Assembly: GCA_019918135.1 (NCBI GenBank)
Contig: WBZZ01006008.1
Span: forward strand, 65,001 to 129,000
DNA from: Paulinella micropora
Lineage: Eukaryota > Cercozoa > Imbricatea > Euglyphida > Paulinellidae
Length of the DNA stretch: 64,000 bases
Direction: 5' to 3'
In this document: positions 8,877-19,562 of the stretch, piece after piece
How positions within the stretch are numbered: the stretch's first letter is position 1
Layout: every line of letters begins with the position of its first letter
Program-made: the position numbers and the translations under genes
The notes under the pieces: model-generated
The model's database searches: none
Told to the model about the DNA's origin: nothing
Seen by the model: the letters and a program-made list of their open reading frames with translations, nothing else

Positions 8877-11800
8877 GAACGGCCACTCTGATTTCTGCTA
8901 ATTGATTTGCTTGGTCTTGTAGTATATTAAGTAAAAGTTTATTTTCTTTTTCTAAATTAACTACCTTTTCAGATAATTGTTGAACCGCTTTAATTAACGG
9001 GGCGATAAACTCGGAATAACCTATACCATAACCGACATCACCACTATCAGTACATTTAACATTTTCTGGATTAACACTCACACCTTTCAATTCGCATTCC
9101 TTTCTTTGCTTTGGACACGGAACCATAATTGTTTCTTTATAAAACCACCAAAATCTAGCATATCCATTTCTGTTAGTATTTCTTCTAATTCCTGTGCTAT
9201 TAAGCCAGTCCTACATTTCTTGTTGTCATCAATCATACGATAGCAGACTGGATTTAACTTATTAATAAAATCTAAGCCTAAGCATTCCTTTATATCTTCT
9301 TTTTTTCTCCTGTCTGAATATTGAATTGGATTAGACAATACCCATAATTGTCCATCGCTTACTTTCAAAGACATTAAAGCAGTATTTGAACTATTCTCCC
9401 ATATGAACCCACTCGTTGAAGAATTATTCACTTTAAATCTAAAAGCATAAGAAGTTAATCCTCCGCCTACTCCTCCTGCTGGTGCTGTTCCTCCACTTAA
9501 TGATTTATTATTCCCAGACTGAGACATATAAATCCCCCAGTTTGAATCAGTAGCATCCCATACAAATATTCCTCTCGCATTCGTCCCGTCTGTTTGTCCT
9601 TGAATTGCTATTTTTGCCCAATTAGTTGATGCTAATGCCGATGATAGTGTGCCTGTGTATGTAATCCCCGCATTCGCCGTTATTAACCCACCAGCAGTTA
9701 TTGCCTTCGTTGTTAATAAACCCGATGAACTATCAATTGTCATTGCGGTGTTAAATGTTATATTACTTCCTACAGCTACCCCTGACGCATATTGAAAAAC
9801 AAGATTAGTGCCTTTGGCTATCATAAAATTTGAGGTAGCAGAACTTGACTTATCATTAACTGCTCCGTCCCAATAACAATCGAATTTTAATGATATGTCG
9901 CCATGACTATTGTTGATTAACTGGAAGCAAGGATAATTAGGATCGGCTGTTGTAAATGCTTGTATATGCGGTCCTGCTACACCAGATGTCCCGTATAATT
10001 CTAATCCACCCGTGTATGCCGCCAATCCTCTCGTTGTTCTTCCCAATATTAATGGTTTATCTTGTGCTATCGTTATTTTGTCGCTCGTTGTTAATGTTGT
10101 TGTTGATATACCCGCACTTGCTGTTAATAAGCCCGCAGTGCTTACATTCATCGCCTCAGACCATGTTATATTGCTTCCTGCTGTTATTCCTGATTTATAG
10201 TTAAAAGCAAGTTTGTTTGAGTTTTTGTATATTTGAAAGTTTGAGCCAGAATTACTTGATTTCCAGTTTGCGCCATCATAATAAGCATCAAAACTTAAGC
10301 CTATATTGTCATGAGTCCAGTTCAATAATTGAAATGTTGGATAAGCATCCGCCGTTGTTATTGCTTGTAAGTGTGCTCCTCCGATATTTGAAGCCGTCCC
10401 GTATAATTCTAAGCCTCCTGTTGCCCCATTCAATGATTTTGATGTGTTTCCTATAATTATTGGCTTACCTGATGCTGTTGTTATTTTATCGCTCGTTGCC
10501 AATGTCGTTGTTGATATCCCCGCAGTTGAAGTAATTGTTGTTCCTGTTATTGTTCCGCCATTTGTTATGTTGTTTGAGTTCATATCTAAGGCTCCATAAA
10601 ACCGCATACCGCCAGCATTGTTAAAACGGACAATGTCAGACGAAGCACTTTTATTATCCAAAAGTTTTGAAATATAAAGTCCCGCCCCTTTTACATCAAA
10701 TGCTACATTCGTGAATACATAACCTCTTTGGTCTGCGGTTCCACTTGTAGCAGTATTTAGAGTAAATAAGAAATACTGATAATCTCCTGATGTCTGTGAA
10801 AAGAATATATCACCTCCATTTTGGTTTAATATCCTCGCCCCATTATATGTTATATTTCCACCATTAGTGATAGTTTGATTATTAAAATCGGCATTGTTCG
10901 TTAAAGTTAGATATTTTATCGTAGTGCTCGCCCCATTAAATGTTTTACTTCCTGTTATGGTTTGGTCTGTTGTTAGTTTCACACAATTGTCATCCAGATA
11001 TTGTCTATTTACCGTTTCATTCGCATTTTGTTGTGCTCCTAGATTAACAATCCGACTACTATTACAATCTAAGCCAGTAGCATTAAACCACGAAACAATC
11101 GTCCCATCAATAATAAAACTTTTTTTTCGCAGAAATTTCAAAGTTGTAATATGTTGCCGTGTTCATATCCAAACTAGCAATTGACCCGATATTACTTGTA
11201 GAATTGAAAACGATGAATGTGCCCTTTGTTGTTGAATTTATTGAATTCCCAGTAATTTCCACACCACTGCTATATGTCTTAATTCCTGCTATGGTTTGGT
11301 TTCCTGAGGTTTTAACTGCCGAAGTATCAAGAACAGAAACATCCACACCATCAACCAGATTCACATTTGTTATGCTTTGGTTTTCCATATTTAGTCCTCC
11401 GTCATATTAGCAGTGCCGTCTAATCTAAGAAATGGTGATGCCACATTTCTCCATTGTCCTGTGCTATAAATGAGTACTTGATTATCTGATGCTGTTGTTA
11501 TAATCACATCGCTATGTGTATCAATACTTCCACTCGCCGACACTTTTGCAGTGTTCGTATCGTGCTCTGATAGCCAAGTTGTGATAGACCTGCCATTTAG
11601 TTGATTTACATTTGTTATGCTTTGGCTTTTAATATCAATCCCCGCACTCGCATTTATTATACTGCTAAATGTTTTAATTCCTCCTGGTTTGGTCTCCTGT
11701 TAGTTTGACCACCGAACCATCAACTGCGAGATTAGCGAGATTAATTCCATTATACGTGGAAGCCCCCGAAATAGCATAACCATTCATATTTAGTGCCCCC

Positions 11801-12570
11801 GTCATACTAGCAGTGCCGTCTAATCTAAGAAAGGGTGGTGTGGTGTTTCTCCATTGTCCTGTGCTATACATAAGCAGTTGGTTATCTGCTGGGAAGCCTG
11901 TTATTGTCACATCGCTGTGGCTATCTATGCTTCCACTCGCTGAAACTTTATCATTATTATCTTGGTGTTCAAATATCCATTCATCAGCATCTTTGGTATT
12001 TAGTAAATTAACTCCTGTTATATTCTTCCTTCCCATACTAATATTGCCGAATTCATCAACATTTATCGGAAATGTTTTATTTACCCAGTTTATTGAATTA
12101 TATGTTAGATAACTATTCATTGCTATTGGTGCGGTTATAACCACATCTGAAAGTGTATCAATTGAACCAAGGGCTGTATTCTTCCATTTACCTTCTACAT
12201 CGTTGTAAGTTAAGTATTGTCCGCTCGCTTGTGCAAATATGTTTGTGTCTATCAAATTATATAAACTGGTTTGGTGCGGATTGGAAGTATTAGAGCGGTG
12301 TTGAGTTGAGGCTTTGACTTCGTCATTATCCCTTACTCGTTGCTCTGTGTAGTATAAATCTTTTCCTTCTTTGATGTCTGTCGTTGATTTGGTGGATAAT
12401 CTCGTATCAAATCGGCCGTCAGTGTAATAAAGATTTACGGGGTCGGCATCTTCTGGCACTCTGTCTGTATTCAGACCGACTATGTTTGTGTTGGTTAAGT
12501 CTAAGTTTGCTATTGATAGGCTGTCTGTCGCTATTTCTGACAAGCCGAGTAAGGATTTATATTGACTCAT
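8857..12570 (-). pseudogene. Long viral fibre region with S74 chaperone end
   Basis: Read on the minus strand from 12570 to 8857, this encodes Gly/Ser/Thr/Asn-rich beta-repeat protein typical of viral fibres. It ends in a peptidase-S74-type intramolecular chaperone: the SDRRKKEDIKECLGLDFI motif near 9300, then LIAQELEEIL, then a coiled coil (KAVQQLSEKVVNLEKENKLL). In that family the domain helps trimerise the fibre and cuts itself off before the SD pair. The shaft holds two related blocks of about 133 residues, each opening GISTTTL and containing GGLELYGT, so it grew by internal duplication. The N-terminal part has YYTDGRFDTRL and YYTEQRVRD repeats also seen in tail-fibre proteins. The region looks broken in about three places. 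Confidence 0.8.
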
Positions 12571-12626
12571 TATATTAATTAATTAATTATTTTAAAAAAT
12601 ACTAAAATATAATAATCTTAGTATAA
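12571..12626. promoter_or_regulatory. Divergent AT-rich promoter
   Basis: These 56 bp lie between the outward-facing starts of the fibre gene (12570, minus) and the charged protein (12627, plus). They hold a TAATTAATTAATTA run and TATAATAATCTTAGTATAA, similar in kind to the motifs at 7653-7677 and 13852-13861. The copy at 37582-37637 is the same. Confidence 0.45.
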
Positions 12627-13145
12627 ATGCCGTCTCCCGAAGCAAGTCGTAAGAACTGGGGAAGTGCTGTGGAAGGAATAAAAGCGAAAGCAAAGCAGAG
12701 AAAAATGGAACATGCCAAAAAGGTTTTGGAACAATACCGAAATGCGGTTAAAAATGAAGACGAAGATATGGAACGAAAAACAGCAGAGATAGAAGATAAG
12801 AATTTAGCAACAGATATTATTAATGAGAAGGAACAAGATGACACACCTGAGCAGAGTGAGAGTGAAGATGAGGTTGATTTCACTGATATCATTGCAGAAA
12901 AGATGGCGAAAATGAAAATCAAAAGAGCGAAGGCGGAAACTAAGAGAGAAAAGAAGAAAAGTAAGAAACCAGAGCCCGAGAGTGAAGAAAGTGCAAGTGA
13001 GAGTAGTGAAGAAGAAGAACCGAAACCTAAGAAAGGGAAAGGAAAAAAGTCTAGCAGTGTAAGTGTGAAAGTATATAATCAATCTTCTGGTGGTGCTAAG
13101 AAAGAAAAAAATAATGATGTTGAAAAATGTTTCTTGAAGTTTTAA
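12627..13145 (+). CDS. Highly charged Lys/Glu/Ser protein, unknown
   Basis: This 172-residue frame has a helical N-terminal third (NWGSAVEGIKAKAKQRKMEH), an acidic middle (DDTPEQSESEDEVDFTDI), a basic stretch, then Ser/Glu tracts (ESEESASESSEEEEP) and a Lys-rich PKKGKGKK segment. It has no cysteine cluster or membrane span and is likely largely disordered. The mix of acidic and basic blocks suggests nucleic-acid or nucleoprotein binding, for example a core or DNA-condensing protein. The frame is intact and is kept unchanged at the protein level in the second copy (37638-38156). It is divergent from the fibre gene and convergent with the methyltransferase, with 5 bp between them. Confidence 0.5.
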   Translation: MPSPEASRKNWGSAVEGIKAKAKQRKMEHAKKVLEQYRNAVKNEDEDMERKTAEIEDKNLATDIINEKEQDDTPEQSESEDEVDFTDIIAEKMAKMKIKRAKAETKREKKKSKKPEPESEESASESSEEEEPKPKKGKGKKSSSVSVKVYNQSSGGAKKEKNNDVEKCFLKF

Positions 13146-13150
13146 AAGTT

Positions 13151-13851
13151 TCAAATCAATAATTCTCTCACTGCTTTTCTGTCAGAACCATTTAATACAT
13201 AAGTTGTTTTAACTTTCCTTATCTTAAAGTCTTTAAAGATATGTTTTTTTTTTTTGGAATAGTTATAAGATAAAATTAATTTACCTTTTATTCCTTTTAC
13301 AGCATTAAATACTTCTTCTGGTGATACATAATGATTATATCCCCATCCTTTTTTTTCACCTTCTTCATATGGTGGATCGAGATAGAAAAATGTGTCTGGT
13401 GTGTCATATTTTTTTATTACTTTTTTGAAGTCTTTATTTAATACTATAGTGTCTTTCAATCTATCTTTTAATTTTTCAATGTTTTTCTTAAAGTTCTCTC
13501 CGACATAACTATTTCTATTTCCACCGAATGAATTGAATGATAAATATAAATTTCTGTAAAGTCTCATACTCGGTTCTTTGAATTTTCCTTTTTTAAATTT
13601 TCAAATTTGCTTCTTGAAGGTGTAAAATCATATTTATTAATTGTTTCTACTGGCACTTTCTTCATATCTTTCCATATGTGATAAATATCTTTATCCAAAT
13701 CATTGATAACTTCTAAAACGGATGGTTCTTTTTTTCTAAATACACTTCCAGCACCGATGAAAGGTTCGACATAAATTTTGTGAGTTGGTATTAATGGAAC
13801 GATTACTTTTTTTAGAAAATGTTTTCCTCCGACCCTAGGAAAGAATGCCAT
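13151..13851 (-). pseudogene. D12-class DNA adenine methyltransferase
   Basis: The start at 13851 (MAFFPRVGG) is chosen because motif X follows at once: RVGGKHFLKK at residues 6-15. Motif I for S-adenosylmethionine binding is EPFIGAGSVF at residues 29-38, and the catalytic motif IV is DPPY in FFYLDPPYEEG. These place it in the Dam/D12 N6-adenine methyltransferase family. In viral elements such enzymes modify the element's own DNA, often against restriction or as an epigenetic mark. The gene shares a 10-bp spacer with the integrase on the other strand. The region looks broken in both copies. Confidence 0.8.
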
Positions 13852-13861
13852 AGTATATAAT
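13852..13861. promoter_or_regulatory. Minimal divergent promoter spacer
   Basis: Ten bases, AGTATATAAT, separate the start codons of the methyltransferase (minus) and the integrase (plus). The TATATAAT core repeats the motif of the other two divergent spacers in this element. Confidence 0.4.
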
Positions 13862-14835
13862 ATGGACAATAAACATATAATTATTAATACAGAAGACACA
13901 CCTACAGGAGAAGTAGTTAAAACAAAAGAAGAAGAAGCACTGGAAATCCATCATCAGAAAAAGAACCCGAAAATATGGAACACTATATGGGTTGATAAGC
14001 CATTAGACCAAGTCTTTCTTGACTTAGCAGATATGAGTAAATTAAAAGATAAGAAAGGAAATAAGGGTTATGCTTGGATGCTTGTTTGGATTGATTGTCA
14101 TTCAAGATATTTAATAATCATTCCACTAAAAAATAAAACAGCAAAAGAAGTCTATTATGCTTTGAAAACAATTAAATATAAACCGAAATCAATTACTACC
14201 GACAGCGGTGGAGAATATAAAGGAGCAACTCGTGAATATTTTAATGAAAATGGAATTAAACATGATGTGGTTGAAGTTGGCGACCATAGAGCCTTAGCGG
14301 TTGTTGATAGAGTTATAAGGAGTACTAGAAGATGGCTAGACCTTTTATTTGAAACCAATCGTAATTTTGATTGGGTTAGTTATATTCAGGACTTAGTCAA
14401 TGCTATAATCATAAAGTTCATAGAGGTATTAAGGCTAAACCAGCGGAAGTATTTTTTGGAAGAGACAAAAATAAACAAGTGATAACCCGCGATCATTTAA
14501 TAGACGAATTCAATGTCAGTGATAGTGTGAGAAAAGAAAACAAAAGAAATGTTTTCTCCAAAGGTGGAAAGACTTTCAGTAAAATTATTTATAAAGTAAA
14601 GGGTCGGTCTGGATTCAAGTTAATATTAAATAATGATGAATTAATAAGTCCGAGAGATTTATTGAAAACTGATTTTATTAAACCAATGGACGAAGAAAAA
14701 GATATGAAAGAGCAAACTAAGGAAGTTATTAAAGAGAAGAAGACAAAAGAACTACTTAAAAGGGAACAAATAGAGCCGGAAAACATTAGAACAAGTAAGA
14801 GAGAGCGAAAGGCGAAAGTAATAATGGACCTGTAA
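13862..14835 (+). pseudogene. rve-type integrase of the viral element
   Basis: The region encodes a retroviral/Polinton-type DDE integrase. A leader of about 40 residues is followed by the core fold, with the first Asp in VFLDLADMS, then WIDCHSRYL and IIPLKN strands, then the second Asp in SITTDSGGEYKG. Further on are NENGIKHDVVEVGDHRA and a helix with RVIRSTRRWLD. The last part (about 14480-14835) is a basic C-terminal region with RSGFKLILN and PRDLLKTDF strands and a Lys/Glu tail, as expected for the DNA-binding end. The enzyme would insert the linear element into host DNA. The region looks broken and is matched at 38873-39846. Confidence 0.8.
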
Positions 14836-15060
14836 TTGGTGGCACTATAGACTGCTAAAAATGTTATCACGTGGTTTTTTCTGAGAGGATGCGAAAACGT
14901 AGAAATGTTTTTGTGTTTTCGCAGTTTTGGACAACTTTTATAAAAAATTTTATGAAATATTTTATAAAAAAGTTCGTTGATGACAAAGTCAAAAACGAAT
15001 AAAATAAAAAGATAAGTGTGCTATAGTGGTACCTATAGTAGTAAAATTTATTGATTTTGA
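14836..15060. other. AT-rich intergenic block with inverted repeats
   Basis: This holds GGTGGCACTATAG (about 14840) and its near inverse CTATAGTGGTACC (about 15021), an 8-bp stem GCGAAAAC/GTTTTCGC around 14890-14921, and a TTTTATAAAA-rich palindromic stretch. It could be a terminator pair, an origin-like element or the remains of a terminal inverted repeat. I cannot decide which. The plus strand has no gene, but the minus-strand zinc-finger frame runs into it. Confidence 0.35.
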
Positions 15061-15211
15061 TATTGGTGTTTTTTTTATGTCTTGATAAATTCGCTCTTGA
15101 TACTTCTGCTCCACATTCACATTTTATTTTTTCTTTTGCTTTCTTGTTCCTTTGCTCTCTATTTTTTTGTTCATATAATTGTTTAGAATTAGGTCTTATA
15201 TAGTCTTTCAT
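14867..15211 (-). CDS. Short zinc-finger-like protein
   Basis: This 114-residue frame starts MKDYIRPNSKQLYEQKNREQ. The first half carries a basic helix and the motif CECGAEVSRANLSRHKK, a short Cys/His finger of the type common in giant-virus and Polinton-like-virus proteins. The second half (YYYRYHYSTLIFLF and beyond) is low-complexity and crosses the inverted-repeat block, so the real protein may be shorter. A nucleic-acid-binding role is likely but not proven. Confidence 0.4.
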   Translation of the reverse strand: MKDYIRPNSKQLYEQKNREQRNKKAKEKIKCECGAEVSRANLSRHKKNTNIKINKFYYYRYHYSTLIFLFYSFLTLSSTNFFIKYFIKFFIKVVQNCENTKTFLRFRILSEKTT

Positions 15212-15399
15212 TTACATAAATATATTTTTCGTTAATCTTTATAAGGAATAACGAAGCGGTTCGTTAATCTTTTTTTTTTTTTTTTGAAGTAGAGGAAAAC
15301 GAATTTATTTATTTTGCTTTCTTGTATTTATCAAAAAATTTTGCTTTTTTATTTTGCTGTTTTGAGGCTTAGTATTGATTGTTTAAACTATCAACAGGA

Positions 15400-16900
15400 A
15401 GGACGATACATTTTTGGAAGGGGGTTTTTGAGGCACGAAAAAATCACCCCCCAAAAATGTGTATTTATCTACTCGTACGAACAGTTGTTATTAAGCGCCG
15501 AAACCTAACCTTTCCTTCCCTACTAATCTCTGAAAGCAAACCGGAGGACGCACCCGACAGCCCGTCCTTGACGGTTATGAAGGCTTGATGGCAAAAGGGA
15601 AGCGCTTACAGAGAATGGCAGCAAGTACAGGGCAGACAGGTTGTGAGACTAGTCACAAGCCTGACAAGGATTCCCTCGTGACCACACACAACCAAAAAAG
15701 GGCGGTAGAGAAAGTACCGAAAAGACCTAAAAGTTGGGCACAGTCCGTCCGTTCCGGACATGACTTTTTCGGCAGTTCGTTTTCAGTCGTTCATGAGACT
15801 CTCCAAGGAGAGTGCTTACTCAAAAGGGCTGACAGAGCCCACACCCAAACTTTATCCCTTGCTAGGAGATAGAAAGGATAGGTTACTGGGGTCGTAGAAA
15901 GGCACAACCAGCACGGTAGGTTTATTGTCATTTAGATGATAGCTCAGGAAATCTCCTTCCTTCAAACTTATATTTCTTCTTCTCTTAGACATATAATCAT
16001 CAGTATAGTTCAGACTAAGCATGAGAGTTGCAGAACAGCTAGATAGCTTTACTCTCATAGGTTCTCACTCTCAAGCAAGGGCTAAGGAGCGCAGAAAAGA
16101 GGCATGAGATAGCCCAAGTTCAGAAAGCCCATACCATAGGTTGACCCCAGTAGCAAGGGCAAGGAAAAGACCCGAGGGGGGACTGTCATAGCTGTAGAAA
16201 GTTACAACTATATCTGTATAGTCAGAAGAGCCTATAGGTGCGAGCCGTGAGTCAAATGTCTGTACAAAAACGGCCCTTGTATTGCATTTTCAGAGATACA
16301 GCTCGGAAACGACAGAAAAAGGCAGGTCACATCAAGATAGTTACAGTAATTGTCACGTTGTTTGTTCACAGACCATCACCGACATCAGTTAGAAGAGTTC
16401 ATACCATCAGGGGGGCAAAGGACTTTCATTTCTGTAATCAGACCAGTAGCCCCAATCAGAATTGGAAAATTCTTCGGGACAGACATTACAAGAGAGACAA
16501 GACAGACACAAAACACAACAACAGTCAACAAAAGACATTCTGTTCGTTTGGTACCTCTCTCTCTATTTACACTGCCACACTATTACATCGTAGGTGCCTC
16601 AAAGGCACACCAACAGCTCGTGAAGACGTCGACTGGAGCTGCAGGAGGACTCAGCGGGCCCGGCGCCTGCATATCAGGTGGTTCAGTTGCCACCAAGGTC
16701 ACAGTATTACGTTTACAAAATACAGACCCGCATGTGACGAACGAATGATGACACACCATGAACAGATATACGTATACAAATACATATGTACACACGACCT
16801 CTCGAGCCTATGATCCTAAATAAACTCTATCCGAGAAGAAGGAAAGAAGGGATACAACTGTTGCTACCTTAGTAACCTTTCTTCTAGAGTCTAGCTAGCT
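15400..16900. other. Unassigned region, possible LTR-element 3' fragment
   Basis: Base composition changes from the AT-rich virus to mixed sequence. Open frames exist (for example 16238-16813), but two overlapping frames on the same strand are equally open and none has a domain I recognise. A purine run ending GAGGGGGGA near 16185 followed by CTGTCATAG, and CCTAAATAAACTC near 16815, look like a polypurine tract and a polyadenylation signal of an unidentified LTR element. The block recurs at 40411-41911. Confidence 0.3.
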
Positions 16901-17217
16901 TATATGCTACTGTAAGTTGACATTTGTAACCAATACGTTGACTTGTGTTGCACGTTGGTTGCATTTGGTTGGCGATGTATGATTTGTGTGACATGTGTCT
17001 CTGTGACATAACATTTGTTGTGACATATGGTGACTTTGTTTCAGTTCGATTGTAGTTGTCACATACTAAGAGTAAGTGTGATTGGCACGTATAAGTCGTG
17101 TGATTTTGGTCATGTGTTTGCAGATATTCGAAAGCTAAGAGGCCAAGGAGAAGAATAGCAGTGCAGCGAGACAGACTGCTAGAAGAATAGCAGCAATCCG
17201 TAATAGCCCAATCTACG

Positions 17218-17601
17218 TTGGAGTCAGAGACAGTTTCGGCTAACGAGGCGGTCAGAGAACCTCTCGCGGTAAAACAAACTTTACGGGATATCGGAATAAA
17301 TCTTGAAGGTCCTACCCCTCTCTTCGAGGATAACGAAGGAACGGTATTATTATTGGAGAGAGGGCTAGGGGAAGCTAGGACCAAGCACATAGAGGTTCTG
17401 TACCATCTATTAGCACAACTCGTGAGGGAGGGAAAGGTCAAACTATTCCGGGTACCTACAGAGGAAAATATCGCGGATGTATTTACTAAAATACATTTTA
17501 CGGTAGAAAAATTCAATTACCTGGCTGAGAAGATCTCCGTTGTGCTTAGTAGGGAAAACCGTGCCAACCTCGGGATAAAATCCGATCAATTCTCGTATTA
17601 G
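17218..17601 (+). pseudogene. Copia RNase H C-terminal part
   Basis: The frame contains the conserved end of Ty1/copia RNase H. There is a SETVSANEAVREPLAVKQ segment (the family's STAEAEYxAxxEA region), then LFEDNEGTVLLLER, then the signature ARTKHIEVLYHLL, and finally VPTEENIADVFTK. The domain would degrade RNA in RNA-DNA hybrids during reverse transcription. It is a remnant of a larger pol region. Confidence 0.8.
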
Positions 17602-18396
17602 ATCTTACGGGGAAAGGATTACCTTCTTGGACTTTTTTATAATCCCGGAGTATGCAAATATAATAATTTCTCGCATATTACATATAAGATGCACATAGAC
17701 CGGTGAATGGATGACCCAGTGCCGACGTGACGGCTAGAACGTGCGAATGGTTGGCTCAGTGCCGACGTGACGGCCAGAGCTTGTGAATGGTTGGCACAGT
17801 GTTAGCGTAGAACAGTGACGGCCGGACAGTTCGCTTCGTCAATCTTCATTGATGATATATCTCTACCTCTATCTTCTATCTCTATACACTTACATACATA
17901 AAAACCAATAAGAGGCCAACCTGGACTGAGTCCGTTCTGGTCGGTGAAGTCGTGCTACATGGGAATGTAGAACAACACGATCCGGCAGCCAGACGGATGT
18001 ACCAAACCCACCAATAATTACAGATATAGTGCCTTTGTCCATATATATTATATTACTTTGTCTTCATTTATACCGTTGGTCATAGCAATTTCAATTTTAA
18101 TCACCGTTACGTGGATAGTTGATTTGTCAATTGGACGGCCCGGGACAGTCAATAATGCCAATGTTAACTGTAAGGACTTAATACATCATTTACCAGTCAT
18201 AATTATAACTACGTAACTTGGTCATCTAAGTTAGTCAGTTTTGTGACGTGGCAGCTTCTGTGCGACGTGGCAGATTCTCCCGCGGTTAGTTCAATTCTCT
18301 TACTTATACGAGTTATTAAAGTGCGTTTCCTTACTGCGAGACAGTCTTGCTAGAGTAGTCCGGAGTGATCCTGAAAGGGATCGGTAAAGGTTCCCG
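17602..18396 (+). other. Non-coding LTR/leader-like region with 40-bp repeats
   Basis: This lies between a copia 3' end and a copia gag, so it should contain an LTR and leader. I find no second copy inside the same unit that would let me set the LTR ends. It includes three imperfect 40-bp repeats at 17705-17829 and a small hairpin (CTACATGGGAATGTAG). Confidence 0.45.
17705..17829 (+). repeat. Three imperfect 40-bp tandem repeats
   Basis: Units start at 17705, 17745 and 17785 with GAATGG and share CAGTGCCGACGTGACGGC. The third is more diverged and slightly longer. Such repeats in LTR U3 regions often act as enhancers. They recur at 42716-42840. Confidence 0.75.
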
Positions 18397-19562
18397 ATGG
18401 TGAGTCTCTCAAAGGTCATGAGCCTTGGAACCGACAAGACTATGGGTTTAAAGCAAGAGTACATCCCGCAGTTGGATGGTACCACTCGGAACTATTCCGA
18501 CTTCCGTTACAAGATAGAGAACTATGCCAAGGGCATCAGTGCCTGGCATGGGGAGTGCGTAGCGCTGGCGTTCCAAGACCCAGCTAAAGCTAAGGTTAAA
18601 TATCCCTACGATCCTGCGAAAGCAATGGAAGTAGAGGAAAGGGAGTTGCCAGAAGAGCCAGAGTCAGAGGACACCCCTGACTCCGAGCCAGAAGATGAAG
18701 GAAGCCAGTCAGACAGCGGTAGACAGAGACCCAAAACGAAGAAAGATGACAGCAAGACAACCGCAGAAGACAAACCGAAAGATTGTGCAAGGATGTCAGA
18801 AGAACAGAAGAAGCAGTGGAAAGATAAGAGAGCTAAGAGACTGAAGCGAGAGAAAAGAAAACAGTCCAAACGAGCTCACACATTGAGAGTAAGAGGCATA
18901 CAGAAGGAGAAGAAGCATTATGAACGCATGCGAACTTTACAACTCATTCTGTCTGTTGCCTTTTCTCACCCTGTTGTTGTTCGATATCTGCGCACTAAAA
19001 CAGTGAAAGGACCGATAGAACTAATAGAGGCAGTTAGGGCAAAGTTCGGTTCAATCTCCGGGGTCAGCAAAAATATCAAAGCACAAATTTTCGAGAACAT
19101 GTACCCCAAACCCGGACAGAATGTGGATGCATGGTTAAATGACTACATCGCCATGAAAGGAGAGGTTGAGAGTCATAGAACACACCCATTTGATGAGGAT
19201 GACCGTATAAGAAGCCTGCTTGCTAAGCTCGCAAGACACCCCGCATATGTAGAGAGTTTCTAAGCACTTCACTACAACCTACCACCTAACCTAAGACCAA
19301 AATTTGACGACTTAGTCGATAGTGCGAGAGACATATGGGCATTGTGGAGAAAGGACAAGTGGAAGGAAGAAGAGAAGAGAGAGAGAGAGTGAACAAGAGC
19401 ACGAGGCAGCTGAAGAAGGAGACAAACCTCATGCTAGATGATCAGGAAGATGAAGGGGATGGGGGTAAGGGCAAGTACAGAAAGCTTAAGAAGAAGGAGG
19501 AATGGTAGCTGAAAGTTACGTGTTTCGCGTGTGACAAGAAAGGTCATACGAAGAAGTATTGC
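18397..19562 (+). pseudogene. gag: Copia-type gag region
   Basis: The region opens with MVSLSKVMSLGTDKTMG and contains a copia-gag-like pattern (LDGTTRNYSDFRYKIENY), an acidic Glu/Ser linker, a basic Lys/Arg segment, and then the core (RTLQLILSVAFSHPVVVRYL, ENMYPKPGQNVDAWLNDYI). A CCHC zinc knuckle, CFACDKKGHTKKYC, lies at 19521-19562. This is the RNA-packaging protein of a Ty1/copia element. The long charged insertion between the two halves is unusual for the family. The region looks broken. Confidence 0.75.

Larger units (their letters stand above)
6566..15400. mobile_element. Polinton/virophage-like viral element, copy A (fossil)
   Basis: This is an AT-rich block with compact, mostly non-overlapping genes on both strands. 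It combines a packaging-ATPase-like region, a GIY-YIG nuclease, an S74-chaperone fibre, a D12-type adenine methyltransferase and an rve (retroviral-type) integrase. That mix is typical of Polintons, Polinton-like viruses and virophages integrated in protist genomes. I see no capsid gene and no protein-primed polymerase, so this is part of an element. The left edge meets Ty3 copy 1 near 6566-6600. The right edge is placed only by the rise in G+C near 15400. It looks broken, with roughly half a dozen breaks, although several short genes remain open. The part from 10006 onward recurs at 35019. Confidence 0.8.

Noticed and set aside
9956-11410. Plus-strand frames opposite the fibre region
   Set aside because: They are shadows of the minus-strand fibre, which carries the S74 motif and beta-repeat pattern.
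8857-12570. Phage contamination because of the tail-fibre-like protein
   Set aside because: S74 chaperone fibres also occur in eukaryotic viruses. The flanks and the duplication join are continuous with eukaryotic retroelements, and the element carries an rve integrase.
16238-16813. 191-residue open frame as a gene
   Set aside because: Another frame on the same strand is also open, no domain is recognised, and the composition does not look coding.
17705-17829. CRISPR-like repeats
   Set aside because: There are only three imperfect, directly adjacent 40-bp units without spacers, in a eukaryotic LTR element.
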